DNA of 39,789 bases from Paraglaciecola hydrolytica (GTDB lineage Bacteria > Pseudomonadota > Gammaproteobacteria > Enterobacterales > Alteromonadaceae): the NCBI RefSeq assembly GCF_001565895.1, contig NZ_LSNE01000005.1, positions 827,633-867,421 on the forward strand, in the 5' to 3' direction. The notes under the pieces were generated by a model. The model was given only the letters and a program-made list of their open reading frames with translations. It made no database searches and was not told the origin of the DNA. The position numbers and the translations under genes were made by a program. This document shows positions 15,828-24,962 of the stretch, piece after piece (within the stretch, counting starts at the first letter, position 1; each line of letters starts with the position of its first letter).

Positions 15828-18342
15828 CTACCTCACCATAGCCTGGCGCAACATCATCAAAAACGGCGTATTTTCGGCCATCAATATATTTGGTTTAGCC
15901 GTTGGTTTAATGAGCTGTATTTTAATTATGTTGTTTGTACGAGAAGAAAGTGGTTTTGACCGTTGGCTAAAAGACAGCGATCGCTTGGTGCGCATGCATA
16001 CTGCTTATATCAAGGCTGACGGACCTTCATTTTTAACGGTGCGCTCGGCCGGTATGATGATGCCTGCGGTGCGCGACTACGCTAAAAACGAGATTGAAGA
16101 TGGTGTACGTTTAATCCCCTTTGGTATGACAGTGCGTAAAGGCGAAGATGCTTTTGACGAAACCTTAACGATGGCTGATGGCAGTTTTTTCAACATTTTT
16201 GATCTGCCTTTTGTTCACGGTGATGCTAATTCATCCTTTACCAAACCCTTGGATACCATCATCAGCGAAAAGATGGCGCTGAAATATTTTGGCCGTACCG
16301 ATGTCATAGGTGAAACCTTAACACTATGCTGTCTGCGCGATAACACTGTGCCAATGACCATTAGTGGTGTTATTAAAGATTTACCCCAAGCCACCCACCT
16401 TGATTTAGATATTTTGGTGTATTTACAGCCAGAAATATTTGCCGAAAATGACAGTGTTTTAAATACCTGGACCAGCGTCAATGTCTATACCTATTTCAAA
16501 ATGCGCCCAGGGGTGAGTGTCGCGCAATTACAAGAGCGTTTAACGTATTGGGTCAACAATGAAAGTCAATTCCGTGATTCCATGAGTGATTTCAGTAGCG
16601 ATGGTGCTGAAAAAAAACAAGCTAGTGACTTTATGCAACACAAGCTCATGGCGGTGCCCGATTTGCATCTGCAAGCGCGCAAAGATGCAGGCAACATGGG
16701 GGACTTAAGCCCTATGGGCGACCAGAAAATGATCTCTACCTTTGTCATTGTGGCGGTGCTTATCTTACTGATTGCCTGTATTAACTTTATGAATCTGGCG
16801 ACAGCCAGAGCCAGTCAACGGGCGCGTGAAGTTGCCATGCGCAAAGTATTGGGCGCTAGCCGCGGCCAAGTAGCCTTGCAGTTTTTAGCTGAAGCCGTGG
16901 CAATAGTCATGATCTCCTTGTTATTTGCGTTAGTGGCAGTGGAATTGGTATTGCCCTTGTATAATCAAGCCTTGGGCCGCGAACTCACTTTTGAATTATT
17001 CAACGACCTGCCCATGTTATTTAGTTTGTTGGCCGTGGCCTTGTTAGTGGGATTGGGCGCGGGTTTATACCCTGCCCTGTATTTGTCGCGCTATTTACCT
17101 GGGCATATTCTTAAATCCAACAAAAGTGGCGAATCAGGTGCCACGGCCAAACTGAGAACCGCATTGGTGGTCATTCAATTTGCCACCTCAATTGGTTTGG
17201 TGATCAGTACTGCTGTGGTTTTTAGTCAAACCAACTTTGTTAAATCCATTGATGTGGGATATGTCAGTGATAACAAACTAATCCTCAATGTTGGGGTAGC
17301 GCGTAATAATTTAGAGAGTCTCAAACAACAATTAGTTAATTTGCCTGAAATAAGTTCCGTGGTTTATTCGTCTGAAGCCCCCACCCAAGATAATGAAAAC
17401 AGTACCTTTTTTAAGTTGATGGAAAATATAGACGGGCAGACAGCCAATGAAGGCCAAATATTCAATTATCACAATGTGGGTTATGGTTTTTTTGAGGCTT
17501 ACGAAGTTAATCCCATTGCAGGACGTTTGTTTAGTCAAAATCATGGGGCCGACAAACTAGCTGCTCCACAGCAAGCCAACGAGCAGGTAAACCATGCCAG
17601 TGTGGTCATCAATCAAAGTGCTTTAAAAAAGTTGGGCTTGAACGATCCACAACAAGCAATAGGACTTACTTTGTTTTCGCAAAATATATTGCAAGACTAT
17701 CCCTTTGAATTAAAGATTGTCGGTGTTATCCCAGACATCTATTTCCGTTCGGTAAAGTTTGATGTGCGTCCCAGTATCTACATGTTAAATCCACAGCGCT
17801 TTCGGGTAGCCAGCTTAAGCTTTAAGACCGATGATATTCCTAAACTGCTAAAGGATATTGAAGAAGTTTGGAAAAACAACGTGCCCATGCAACCCATTAA
17901 CCTGAGTTTTTTAAGTGGGATGATGGCGGCTCAATACGAAAGTGAAGTAACAGAAGCTAAGTTATTTTCAGCCTTTTCCGTTCTAGCCATTTTAGTTGCT
18001 TGCCTTGGTTTGTATGGCTTAGCTGCTTTTACTGCCGAACGACGTACCAAGGAAATTGGTATTCGCAAAATTATGGGCGCACGAGTACAAGATATTGTGA
18101 CCCTGTTAATTTGGCAGTTCTCCAAACCCGTATTGATCGCCAATCTTATTGCATGGCCCATTAGTATTTATGCCATGACCTATTGGTTACAGAGCTTTCC
18201 TTATCGCATCGATTTATTATGGCTATTGCCCATATGTTTAGTCACAGGTGCTCTTACTTTACTTATCGCATGGTTAACAGTGGGTGGCAATGCGGCTAAA
18301 GTTGCTAGAGCGAATCCCATCAAAGCACTGCGCACTGAATAA
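15817..18342 (+). CDS. FtsX/MacB-type ABC transporter permease (841 residues)
   Basis: The product has an N-terminal transmembrane helix (about 20-42), a MacB-like periplasmic domain, three helices (about 305-430) with the FtsX motif RAREVAMRKVLGASRGQV, then a second copy of the same plan: one helix (about 450-470), a second periplasmic domain and three C-terminal helices with ERRTKEIGIRKIMGARVQDI. This duplicated 800-residue form is common in Bacteroidetes and Alteromonadales and acts in export of peptides or toxic compounds by mechanotransmission. AAGGAGG lies 7 nt before the ATG. It ends the operon, with a strong terminator after it. The substrate is unknown. Confidence 0.92.
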   Translation: MWRNYLTIAWRNIIKNGVFSAINIFGLAVGLMSCILIMLFVREESGFDRWLKDSDRLVRMHTAYIKADGPSFLTVRSAGMMMPAVRDYAKNEIEDGVRLIPFGMTVRKGEDAFDETLTMADGSFFNIFDLPFVHGDANSSFTKPLDTIISEKMALKYFGRTDVIGETLTLCCLRDNTVPMTISGVIKDLPQATHLDLDILVYLQPEIFAENDSVLNTWTSVNVYTYFKMRPGVSVAQLQERLTYWVNNESQFRDSMSDFSSDGAEKKQASDFMQHKLMAVPDLHLQARKDAGNMGDLSPMGDQKMISTFVIVAVLILLIACINFMNLATARASQRAREVAMRKVLGASRGQVALQFLAEAVAIVMISLLFALVAVELVLPLYNQALGRELTFELFNDLPMLFSLLAVALLVGLGAGLYPALYLSRYLPGHILKSNKSGESGATAKLRTALVVIQFATSIGLVISTAVVFSQTNFVKSIDVGYVSDNKLILNVGVARNNLESLKQQLVNLPEISSVVYSSEAPTQDNENSTFFKLMENIDGQTANEGQIFNYHNVGYGFFEAYEVNPIAGRLFSQNHGADKLAAPQQANEQVNHASVVINQSALKKLGLNDPQQAIGLTLFSQNILQDYPFELKIVGVIPDIYFRSVKFDVRPSIYMLNPQRFRVASLSFKTDDIPKLLKDIEEVWKNNVPMQPINLSFLSGMMAAQYESEVTEAKLFSAFSVLAILVACLGLYGLAAFTAERRTKEIGIRKIMGARVQDIVTLLIWQFSKPVLIANLIAWPISIYAMTYWLQSFPYRIDLLWLLPICLVTGALTLLIAWLTVGGNAAKVARANPIKALRTE

Positions 18343-18352
18343 AACAAACTCG

Positions 18353-18391
18353 CGTAATACACCTTTATTCTGGGTGTATTACGTGTTTTTT
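18353..18391 (+). terminator. Intrinsic terminator of the efflux operon
   Basis: CGTAATACACC (18353-18363) and GGTGTATTACG (18373-18383) form a perfect 11-bp stem, followed by a run of T at 18386-18391. Confidence 0.9.
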
Positions 18392-18559
18392 AGAAGCTCA
18401 TACAGTATTCAATCGGTTGATCACTGAGCAAAGTCCCTAAGTGTTAGTCAAAATAACTATTTTCTAAATATATAAAATCAAGTAAAAAATCAATAATTCT
18501 CTTATAAATCATACCATTACATCACTGGCATACTTAGTGCTCTGTTTTGCCCCAACCAA

Positions 18560-18573
18560 TGAAAACGTTTGCA
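18560..18573. promoter_or_regulatory. LacI-family-type operator TGAAAACGTTTGCA
   Basis: Matches the general LacI/GalR-family pattern TGnAAACGTTTnCA exactly, with the central CG. It lies 41 bp upstream of the acyltransferase start. No LacI-family gene is in the window, so the regulator would be encoded elsewhere. Confidence 0.5.
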
Positions 18574-18613
18574 ACAATACCTGCATTTTACTAAAAAAAT
18601 AAAAGGAGTTTAT

Positions 18614-19828
18614 ATGTCGGACCATCAAACGACACCTAACATGCTTAATCCCAATAGCCCACTACATCCAGTGACTGAGTTAAGTGGCTTAACCGGTATC
18701 CGCTTTTTTGCTATTTTCCATATCTTTTTTTTCCACCTAGCGGAAGTTTACCGTAGCAAACAAGAGCCTAAATTTGCGGGCTTACTCAGTGATATGGCTT
18801 CATTGCCAACGGGACTACAAACGTTTTTTGCCAACGGTTGGATGTCGACCAGTTTCTTTTTCCTCTTATCAGGTTTTATTTTGGCCTATTTGTATTGGGG
18901 CAAAGACGGTGAGTTGAGTAGTACACGTAATAGTTTTTGGTTAAGTCGAGCTTCACGCCTTTATCCTATTCATATTATTTTGGCGGTGCTTACTGCTTTA
19001 ATGATGGTACCCAATCAATTAATGCAAGGGGCTAATCCCTTCAATATCATCGCTGGCACGCTGGCTAACTTTGCCTTAGTCCAAGCTTGGAACCCAGACT
19101 GGGTGCCCTTACTTAGCTGGCCGACCTGGACGATATCGGCACTGGTATTTTTATATCTGTTAATGCCGTTTTTAATGTCACAACTGGCAAAGCTCAGCAG
19201 AAAATCGTCAATAGTATTATTGCTTTGTTTGCCTGTACTATCACTCATTCCCACGGTGATTTACGCCCAATATTTTCCAAGCAACAGCGAACCTCAGCAG
19301 TATTGGCAAATATTCATAAGTTCAACTCCCTTATTTTGGGTCGCCCATTTTGTCGCGGGTATGTTACTCAGCCGTATCTGTAATATTTCACGTTTTAATC
19401 CAGCGTTTAAACCTACTCAGCGGTGGTGGGCTTTAGGTGATCTGGCCTTTGTTGGGGTGATTGCACTAATGTTAACGCCTGATATTCCAGAGCCTTTTAA
19501 ATACTACTTACGTCACGGCTTGATGATGCCTTTATACCTCATCATGATTTATGACTTAGCCATGGGCAATGGCTTAGTGGCGCGCCTGTTTTCTGTGCCT
19601 GGCATGAAGTTTATCGGTGAAACAGGCTACTCTGTATTTATCTGGCAAAATATGGTGATAGTTGCCATGTTTATATCTTTAATGATCAACGCCAACGCGG
19701 GCAAACATCATCTACTCGTCGGCAGTATTAGCATGGTATTGCTGGCTATTTTTAGTACTTATGTGATTGAGAAACCCTTGTCTCGTCGTTTAAGAAAAAA
19801 GTGGCTGAAAACGACAACAACTGATTAA
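18614..19828 (+). CDS. Acyltransferase 3 family membrane protein (OafA/YrhL-like)
   Basis: From the ATG at 18614 (AAAAGGAG 6 nt upstream; an in-frame TTG at 18569 is not preferred) the product has 404 residues. The early motif LTGIRFFAIFHIFFFHLAEVY contains the conserved Arg and His of acyltransferase-3 proteins, and about ten transmembrane helices follow; LSRASRLYPIH is the second family motif. These enzymes move acyl groups from a cytoplasmic donor onto surface sugars, such as O-antigen or exopolysaccharide, or onto other small molecules. The acceptor cannot be told. It is a single gene with a LacI-type operator upstream, which hints at control by a sugar. Confidence 0.9.
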   Translation: MSDHQTTPNMLNPNSPLHPVTELSGLTGIRFFAIFHIFFFHLAEVYRSKQEPKFAGLLSDMASLPTGLQTFFANGWMSTSFFFLLSGFILAYLYWGKDGELSSTRNSFWLSRASRLYPIHIILAVLTALMMVPNQLMQGANPFNIIAGTLANFALVQAWNPDWVPLLSWPTWTISALVFLYLLMPFLMSQLAKLSRKSSIVLLLCLPVLSLIPTVIYAQYFPSNSEPQQYWQIFISSTPLFWVAHFVAGMLLSRICNISRFNPAFKPTQRWWALGDLAFVGVIALMLTPDIPEPFKYYLRHGLMMPLYLIMIYDLAMGNGLVARLFSVPGMKFIGETGYSVFIWQNMVIVAMFISLMINANAGKHHLLVGSISMVLLAIFSTYVIEKPLSRRLRKKWLKTTTTD

Positions 19829-19913
19829 ATAATGTTCCATGATGTACGGTTTACGCTATGGTTAGTTAAGCGAATTTTCATGTGTTTTTTACTTACTTTA
19901 TGAAGGATATTTT

Positions 19914-20303
19914 ATGGCTGCTCCACAAGAACTGATCAGGAATCCTGTTAGCTGGTTTGAAATTTATGTGCAAGATATGGCTCGAGCCAAAGCCTTTTAT
20001 CAAACCGTGTTGGCTGTTGAACTCAATGACATGGGCATGCCTGATTTGCTTATGTATGGGTTTCCGTCCAACTTTGAAATATACGGCGCGAGTGGTGCCT
20101 TAGTGCACATGCCGGGTTTCCCTTCAGGTGGTAACAGTACTTTGGTCTACTTTAATGTGGATGATTGCGCGATTAACGCCGCACGTATCGAGGCCGCCGG
20201 AGGCAAAATTCAGCGCGACAAAATGTCCATTGGCGAACACGGTTTTATTGTTTTAGCCTTGGATACTGAAGGCAATATGTTTGGACTACATTCGATGAAT
20301 TAG
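19914..20303 (+). CDS. VOC (glyoxalase/bleomycin resistance-like) family protein
   Basis: The 129-residue product contains the paired beta-alpha-beta-beta-beta units of the vicinal oxygen chelate fold: WFEIYVQDMARAKAFYQTVL at residues about 14-33 and the second unit with VDDCAINAARIEAAGGKI. Metal-dependent members use His/Glu at fixed positions; here the usual metal-site His of the first strand is replaced (WFEI), as in many VOC proteins of unknown function. It is a small cytoplasmic protein, probably a dimer. GAAGGA precedes the ATG. The 7-bp tandem repeat starts 11 bp after its stop. Confidence 0.85.
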   Translation: MAAPQELIRNPVSWFEIYVQDMARAKAFYQTVLAVELNDMGMPDLLMYGFPSNFEIYGASGALVHMPGFPSGGNSTLVYFNVDDCAINAARIEAAGGKIQRDKMSIGEHGFIVLALDTEGNMFGLHSMN

Positions 20304-20314
20304 TTGAACAGTTT

Positions 20315-20345
20315 CTAGTTCCTAGTTCCTAGTTCCTAGTTCCTA
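20315..20345. repeat. 7-bp tandem repeat CTAGTTC x4 plus CTA
   Basis: Four perfect units (20315-20342) and a partial fifth. On the minus strand the CWC gene reads into it and stops at the TAG at 20329-20331. Because the unit is 7 bp, a change in copy number shifts the frame but always offers a TAG soon. Confidence 0.9.
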
Positions 20346-20562
20346 AAGAAGTCTCACTTATACGCTGCGCAAAGTCCTGTGGATTTTGCGCAAAGGTTGC
20401 AATACAAGTAGCGCAAATACAAACAACATTTTTTGCTGACTCTGGTAATAAACTCAACAACTCAGCAGGAACAGCCTGTCGTATACACCAACAGCCACTA
20501 GCGTTGTTCTCGCCACACTGATTGGATTGCTGACAAAAAGGACATACTTGAGATGTATTCAT
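20329..20562 (-). CDS. Cysteine-rich CWC family protein
   Basis: The 77-residue product has CPFCQQSNQCG near the start, then GCWC (the CWC motif) and CICATC, eight cysteines in all, matching the cysteine-rich CWC family (PF14375). It probably binds zinc; the function is unknown. The last few codons (GTRN-stop) lie inside the 7-bp tandem repeat. No operon partner is clear. Confidence 0.8.
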   Translation of the reverse strand: MNTSQVCPFCQQSNQCGENNASGCWCIRQAVPAELLSLLPESAKNVVCICATCIATFAQNPQDFAQRISETSLGTRN

Positions 20563-20626
20563 AAATTAAGGTAGATTATTACAGGCGGCATGGCTTAGCA
20601 GCGATAACCACAGGTTGAAAGATAAG

Positions 20627-20929
20627 TTAAGACAAGCTGATATTTCTAAAGGCCTTATGACAGGCTTTGAGTGCCAAGACAAAAAAAGGCAGGGTCATGA
20701 TTATGCCAATAGCGATTAACGCCAAACCATTATAGTTAAATTGCAAGAAACCAGGAAGCTTGGTAACGCTACCGTATTGCAATGCCAACCCAATTAAGAT
20801 CAGCGCAAATCCCAAGATATCCAACAACATTAAGCCGACTACATTTGACGTTGGTACCAAGCTAAATTGAGGCTGTGATAGCAGTTGAGTGTTATCACTT
20901 ACTGAGCCTTGGTGAACTAAAGATCCCAT
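20627..20929 (-). CDS. Small membrane protein of unknown function
   Basis: From the ATG at 20929 (AGGAAG about 10 nt upstream) the product has 100 residues with two transmembrane helices (about 30-50 and 66-88) and a short basic C-terminus. An in-frame TTG at 21013 would add 28 polar residues but has no ribosome binding site. No family is recognised. Confidence 0.6.
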   Translation of the reverse strand: MGSLVHQGSVSDNTQLLSQPQFSLVPTSNVVGLMLLDILGFALILIGLALQYGSVTKLPGFLQFNYNGLALIAIGIIMTLPFFVLALKACHKAFRNISLS

Positions 20930-21120
20930 TGGTATCTCACTTCCTAGTGCTGCTTTTATCGCAACGAAACTATATCTGTTTCCATTGGAACCAAATTTGT
21001 CAGACAAGTTCAAGTGAAATACAAAAAAGTTAATTTTTTGTTAAAAACCAATGATGTTTCGAATGAGGCTAAGAATTAAATGGGTTTAAAGCTTGTTGTG
21101 TTAGCAAAAAACACAGGGGT

Positions 21121-21609
21121 TTAAATCCAACTCAAATACAAACCAATATGCATACAAGCTAAAGCAAACATACCCGCCAGTATGTCGTCGGCCATAATGC
21201 CAAAACCACCGTGTACGTGTTTATCTAGGTAACTGATTGGCCAAGGTTTAACAATGTCAAAAAAGCGGAATAAAACAAAACCCACCAGCAAAGTTTGCCA
21301 GTTCAATGGCACAGCAATCATAGTAATGAGCATGCCAACCACTTCATCCCACACAATGGAAGAGTCATCATGCACCTGCATATCATCGGCGGTCTTACCG
21401 CAAATCCAAATACCGACAATACTGAATAACACAGTCAAAAGCAGATAAAAACTGAAGGGTAAATAAACACTACACAAGTAAACTAAAGGCAGAGCCGCCA
21501 ACGTACCAAAGGTACCTGGAGCCTTAGGCGCTAGACCACTGCCAAAACCCAAGGCTAAAAAATGTAGGGGATTTTTTAAAGAGATTCGTTGACGTAATTC
21601 TGGCCGCAT
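21121..21609 (-). CDS. pgpA: Phosphatidylglycerophosphatase A
   Basis: The 162-residue product dephosphorylates phosphatidylglycerol phosphate to phosphatidylglycerol at the inner membrane. Family motifs are present: GSGLAPKAPGTFGTLAALPL near the N-terminus, then DDSSIVWDEVVGM and FRFFDIVKPWPI, with the C-terminal GIMADDILAG. Several hydrophobic helices follow the first motif. The ATG at 21609 (MRPELRQRISLKNP) is chosen because it gives the usual length and because an upstream in-frame ATG at 21657 lies inside the dispersed repeat and lacks a ribosome binding site. It ends the nrdR-rib-nusB-thiL-pgpA cluster; the repeat separates it from thiL. Confidence 0.93.
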   Translation of the reverse strand: MRPELRQRISLKNPLHFLALGFGSGLAPKAPGTFGTLAALPLVYLCSVYLPFSFYLLLTVLFSIVGIWICGKTADDMQVHDDSSIVWDEVVGMLITMIAVPLNWQTLLVGFVLFRFFDIVKPWPISYLDKHVHGGFGIMADDILAGMFALACMHIGLYLSWI

Positions 21610-21650
21610 TGATTCACTACCTAGCTGGATGAATGGGCATGATATACCCA

Positions 21651-21785
21651 AAAACATTGGAATTGCACCGCGGCGGCAAAAGAACTCAGCCCCATGAACT
21701 TCGCCATACTAAGTGGCAAGGAATTACCAATCATGGCGTGTGAGTGCAGCCAACAAAGGTTCCGTTTCAAGGATGAAGGCTGTAC
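21651..21785 (+). repeat. 135-bp dispersed intergenic repeat, copy 2
   Basis: Second copy of the element at 10581-10715, same length and orientation and clearly similar throughout, with most differences in the middle (about 21705-21750). It fills the gap between thiL and pgpA, so it is transcribed antisense within that operon mRNA. Confidence 0.8.
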
Positions 21786-21787
21786 TA

Positions 21788-22750
21788 CTAAAAATGCTGA
21801 TAACCAGTGGCTTGATAGTCAATCACTTGATTATTAAGACGATATTCTAACTTATTGCTCATGCCATTTAATTGGCCTATGCAGCTAAAGGATACACTGG
21901 TATTCGCCATCGCGGTTTCTAACTTACCTTTTTGCTCTTCACTGACCGTAAACAACAATTCATAGTCATCACCGGCGCTTAAAGCGTATTTGACGGCATT
22001 CTGTGGCTCAACACTTTCACGCATTGCTTTTGATAGGGGCAATTTATCCACATTAATCGTCGCCCCACAATTTGAGGCTTGTAAGATGTGCTTAATATCA
22101 GAGCTTAAACCATCGGATAAATCAATGCAGGCATTGGCTATACGGCGCAAGCTAGTACCCACTAACAAACGTGGAGTTGGATTGTGTAATCGATTCAAAA
22201 CATATTGCGCGTTTATTGGATCAGCCACCGTCACTTTATTCAGCAACAGATCTAAACCTAAACCAGCATCACCCAAAGTACCTGTGACATAGATAAAATC
22301 GCCAGGTTTAGCTTTGCTACGTAATAAAGCTTGTTCGGGCGGTACAAAACCTTGAGCAGTAATAGTCACCGCTAATGGCCCTTGTACAGTATCACCGCCA
22401 ATCAATTGGATGGAATAAAAACGGGTCATTTCAGCTAGCCCAGTAGCAAAGGCACTAAGCCAAGCTTCATCAGCTGTAGGCAGGCTAATGGATAAACTTA
22501 TCCAGGCAGGCTCTGCTCCCATCGCCGCCAAATCACTTAAATTGACTGCCACCGCTTTACGGGCGATAGTGCTAGGTTCAGCATCAGGCAAAAAATGCAC
22601 ACCCGCTAATAATGTATCAGTGGTCGTCACTAAGGCTTGACCAGCAGGCACCACTGTCAAAGCAGCATCATCGCCGATGCCAAGCAGTACATCTTTACGT
22701 TGATGGTTTTGTTGTTTAAAAAAGGTGTCTATGATGGAAAATTCTTTCAC
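21788..22750 (-). CDS. thiL: Thiamine-monophosphate kinase
   Basis: The 320-residue product makes thiamine diphosphate from thiamine monophosphate and ATP, the last step of thiamine cofactor synthesis. Family motifs are visible: GIGDDAAL near residue 24, TTDTLLAGVHF, AVNLSDLAAMGAEP, LIGGDTVQGP, and near the end CIDLSDGLSSD and SAGDDYELLFTV. The start is GTG (MKEFSIID). It lies downstream of nusB across a 64-bp gap that contains a hairpin. Confidence 0.95.
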   Translation of the reverse strand: MKEFSIIDTFFKQQNHQRKDVLLGIGDDAALTVVPAGQALVTTTDTLLAGVHFLPDAEPSTIARKAVAVNLSDLAAMGAEPAWISLSISLPTADEAWLSAFATGLAEMTRFYSIQLIGGDTVQGPLAVTITAQGFVPPEQALLRSKAKPGDFIYVTGTLGDAGLGLDLLLNKVTVADPINAQYVLNRLHNPTPRLLVGTSLRRIANACIDLSDGLSSDIKHILQASNCGATINVDKLPLSKAMRESVEPQNAVKYALSAGDDYELLFTVSEEQKGKLETAMANTSVSFSCIGQLNGMSNKLEYRLNNQVIDYQATGYQHF

Positions 22751-22777
22751 GCGGATAACTTACTCAGATTAAAGTTA

Positions 22778-22805
22778 AGCGGAGGAGCATCGCTGTGCTC
22801 CCGCT
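22778..22805 (-). repeat. Hairpin between nusB and thiL
   Basis: AGCG-ga-GGAGCA and TGCTCC-CGCT pair into a 10-bp stem with a 2-nt bulge and a 6-nt loop. On the minus strand it is followed by TTTAACTTTAAT, so partial termination or an RNA processing site within the operon is possible. Confidence 0.5.
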
Positions 22806-22814
22806 ACATTGAGC

Positions 22815-23237
22815 TTAGGCCAACTCATCTTTACGCAAGGTTTTAATGGCTTTATCAAGTACACCATTAACAAACTTGTGGCTTTCTTCGGCACCAAAAG
22901 TTTTAGCAAGTTCAATGGCTTCATTGATTACTACTTTATATGGCACATCCAAACGCGCGACCAACTCATAGGTTGCTATACGCAGTATGGCTTTTTCGAC
23001 TGGATCAAGTTCTTCAGGCAAACGACCTAAATAGGGCTTAACTTTCTTGTCTAATTCAGCGCAGTCTTTTACCACTGAGCGCAATAGTTCGAGAAAATAT
23101 TCCATATCGACTTTTGCCATATCGTTGCTTGTAACAATACTTAACTCTATTTGAGCAACGGGATTTTTCGACATCTGCCACGAGTATACGGCTTGCAAAG
23201 CAAGCTCACGGGCGAGTCTACGGGCTTTAGGTTTCAC
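22815..23237 (-). CDS. nusB: Transcription antitermination factor NusB
   Basis: The 140-residue all-helical protein joins NusE (S10) on boxA RNA and supports antitermination at rRNA operons. Family motifs: [19 protein letters not shown] at the N-terminus, and [38 protein letters not shown] near the C-terminus (shown here only as the regions near residues 91-130). The start is GTG, directly after the ribH stop (TAG-GTG), so translation is probably coupled. Confidence 0.95.
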   Translation of the reverse strand: MKPKARRLARELALQAVYSWQMSKNPVAQIELSIVTSNDMAKVDMEYFLELLRSVVKDCAELDKKVKPYLGRLPEELDPVEKAILRIATYELVARLDVPYKVVINEAIELAKTFGAEESHKFVNGVLDKAIKTLRKDELA

Positions 23238-23714
23238 CTATTTAATCCCTTTAATATTGGCTAATACGTTAACCATTTCTAGGGCAGTGATAGCCGCTTC
23301 TGCACCTTTGTTACCGGCTTTAGTACCAGAGCGTTCAATAGCTTGCTCGATACTGTCAGTGGTGATCACACCAAAAGCGACGGGGATATTATGTTGTAAT
23401 GAAACTTGGGCTAAACCCTTGTTGCATTCACCAGCGACAAAATCAAAGTGTGGTGTGCTACCACGAATAACGGCACCTAAGGCAATAATGGCATCAAACT
23501 TATTGGTTTGAGCTAAACGCTGGGCAGCGATAGGTAATTCATAAGCACCTGGCACACGAACCAAAGTGATATCCTGTTCACTGACTTCACCGTGACGCTC
23601 TAAGGCATCCAATGCGCCATCAACCAGACTTTCAACCACAAAGCTGTTGAAACGAGAAACAACCAGAGCAAATTTTTTGCCTGTCGCGCGAACATTACCT
23701 TCAATGATATTCAT
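23238..23714 (-). CDS. ribH: 6,7-dimethyl-8-ribityllumazine synthase
   Basis: The 158-residue product condenses 3,4-dihydroxy-2-butanone 4-phosphate with the ribitylamino pyrimidine to give lumazine, the next-to-last riboflavin step. Motifs: [17 protein letters not shown] near the N-terminus, [22 protein letters not shown] with the catalytic His, and [15 protein letters not shown]. It is normally a cage of many subunits in the cytoplasm. It lies between ribBA and nusB, an arrangement kept across gammaproteobacteria. Confidence 0.96.
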   Translation of the reverse strand: MNIIEGNVRATGKKFALVVSRFNSFVVESLVDGALDALERHGEVSEQDITLVRVPGAYELPIAAQRLAQTNKFDAIIALGAVIRGSTPHFDFVAGECNKGLAQVSLQHNIPVAFGVITTDSIEQAIERSGTKAGNKGAEAAITALEMVNVLANIKGIK

Positions 23715-23821
23715 TTGCTGTGCCTTACATGAAAAAACGGCGCGCAGTTTAGCACAACCGTAGGGATATTTAATTGATTATTTTAACTATTGCTCGCAAC
23801 ATTTAGTGTTAGCGCAATAGC

Positions 23822-24922
23822 TTAGTGCTCTACATATTCAACCACTTCTAAACCATAACCTGACAACGCATGGTACTTTTTCGGGCGGCTCATCAAACGC
23901 ATTTGTTTAACACCTAAGCTTGCGAGGATCTGGCTACCCACACCCACGGTTCTAGAAGTACCTTGCCATGGTGCTGCCACGGGCTTTTCACCTTTGTCTT
24001 CTGCTTCAAATTGTTTTAATTGGGCCACTACATCTTGTTGTTTACCCAGCAAGATCAACACTCCACCTTCTGCTCCAATATGTTGGAGCGCTTGTGGCAA
24101 ACTCATACTGCGCTCAATAGAACGAGTCGAACCCAATAAGTCACTCAGGGTATTTTGTAAATGCACCCGCACTAAAGTCGGTTTATCACCGTTAATTTCC
24201 CCTTTGCATAAGGCAAAGTGGATTTGATTGTCGATGACATCTTTGAAAGTGACTAAATCAAACTCACCGTATTCAGTAGGCAATTTACACTTGGCAACTT
24301 GCTCTATGGTGGTTTCATTCAAATTTCGATATTCAATCAAATCGGCAATAGTGCCAATTTTTAGATTGTGTTTGGCAGCAAACTCTTCCAATTCAGGGCG
24401 TCTGGCCATGCTCCCATCTTCATTAAGCACTTCAACAATGACAGAGGCCGGTTCACAGCCGGCTAATCGCGGTAAATCAATTCCAGCTTCGGTATGACCT
24501 GCCCGATTTAGCACGCCGCCGTCTTTCGCTATAAGTGGAAATATATGACCTGGCTGTACTATATCAGCGGCTTTAGCATCTTTGGCTACGGCAGCTAAGA
24601 TAGTTCTGGCACGATCAGCAGCGGAAATACCGGTAGTCACACCGTGAGTCGCTTCTATAGATACCGTAAAGTTAGTCGAAAACTGCGCACCGTTGTTGTC
24701 TACCATCAAGGGTAAATTCAAACGTTTAGCACGCTCTGCGGTAATGGGTAAACACACCAAACCACGGGCATGGGTAACCATAAAATTGATGGCTTGGGGA
24801 GTAACATGTTCAGCGGCCATAATGATATCGCCTTCGTTTTCCCGATCTTCATCGTCCATCAGGATCACCATTTTACCCTGGCGGATGTCTTCTATAATTT
24901 CTGCTGTTGTATTTAAGGGCAT
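23822..24922 (-). CDS. ribBA: 3,4-dihydroxy-2-butanone 4-phosphate synthase with degenerate GTP cyclohydrolase II domain
   Basis: The 366-residue product has an N-terminal RibB domain (about 1-200) with [10 protein letters not shown] and [14 protein letters not shown], expected to be active on ribulose 5-phosphate. The C-terminal part (about 205-366) aligns in layout with GTP cyclohydrolase II but lacks the zinc cysteine triad: where RibA has a GSxRCDCG-type motif, this protein has [12 protein letters not shown]. This is the RibBX-type arrangement known in Shewanella and relatives, in which the second domain has lost GTP cyclohydrolase activity, so a separate ribA should exist elsewhere. It is in the rib operon between ribE and ribH. 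No FMN riboswitch is seen upstream. Confidence 0.93.
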   Translation of the reverse strand: MPLNTTAEIIEDIRQGKMVILMDDEDRENEGDIIMAAEHVTPQAINFMVTHARGLVCLPITAERAKRLNLPLMVDNNGAQFSTNFTVSIEATHGVTTGISAADRARTILAAVAKDAKAADIVQPGHIFPLIAKDGGVLNRAGHTEAGIDLPRLAGCEPASVIVEVLNEDGSMARRPELEEFAAKHNLKIGTIADLIEYRNLNETTIEQVAKCKLPTEYGEFDLVTFKDVIDNQIHFALCKGEINGDKPTLVRVHLQNTLSDLLGSTRSIERSMSLPQALQHIGAEGGVLILLGKQQDVVAQLKQFEAEDKGEKPVAAPWQGTSRTVGVGSQILASLGVKQMRLMSRPKKYHALSGYGLEVVEYVEH

Positions 24923-24962
24923 ATAAGTGTTCTTATTCTTTCTCGTTTAGATGTTGCGTAAT

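Noticed and set aside
21609-21657. Longer pgpA start at 21657
   Set aside because: It begins inside the dispersed repeat, lacks a ribosome binding site and adds residues not typical of the family.
23715-23821. Possible FMN riboswitch near ribBA/ribH
   Set aside because: No conserved FMN-riboswitch core segments were found here or upstream of ribBA and nrdR.
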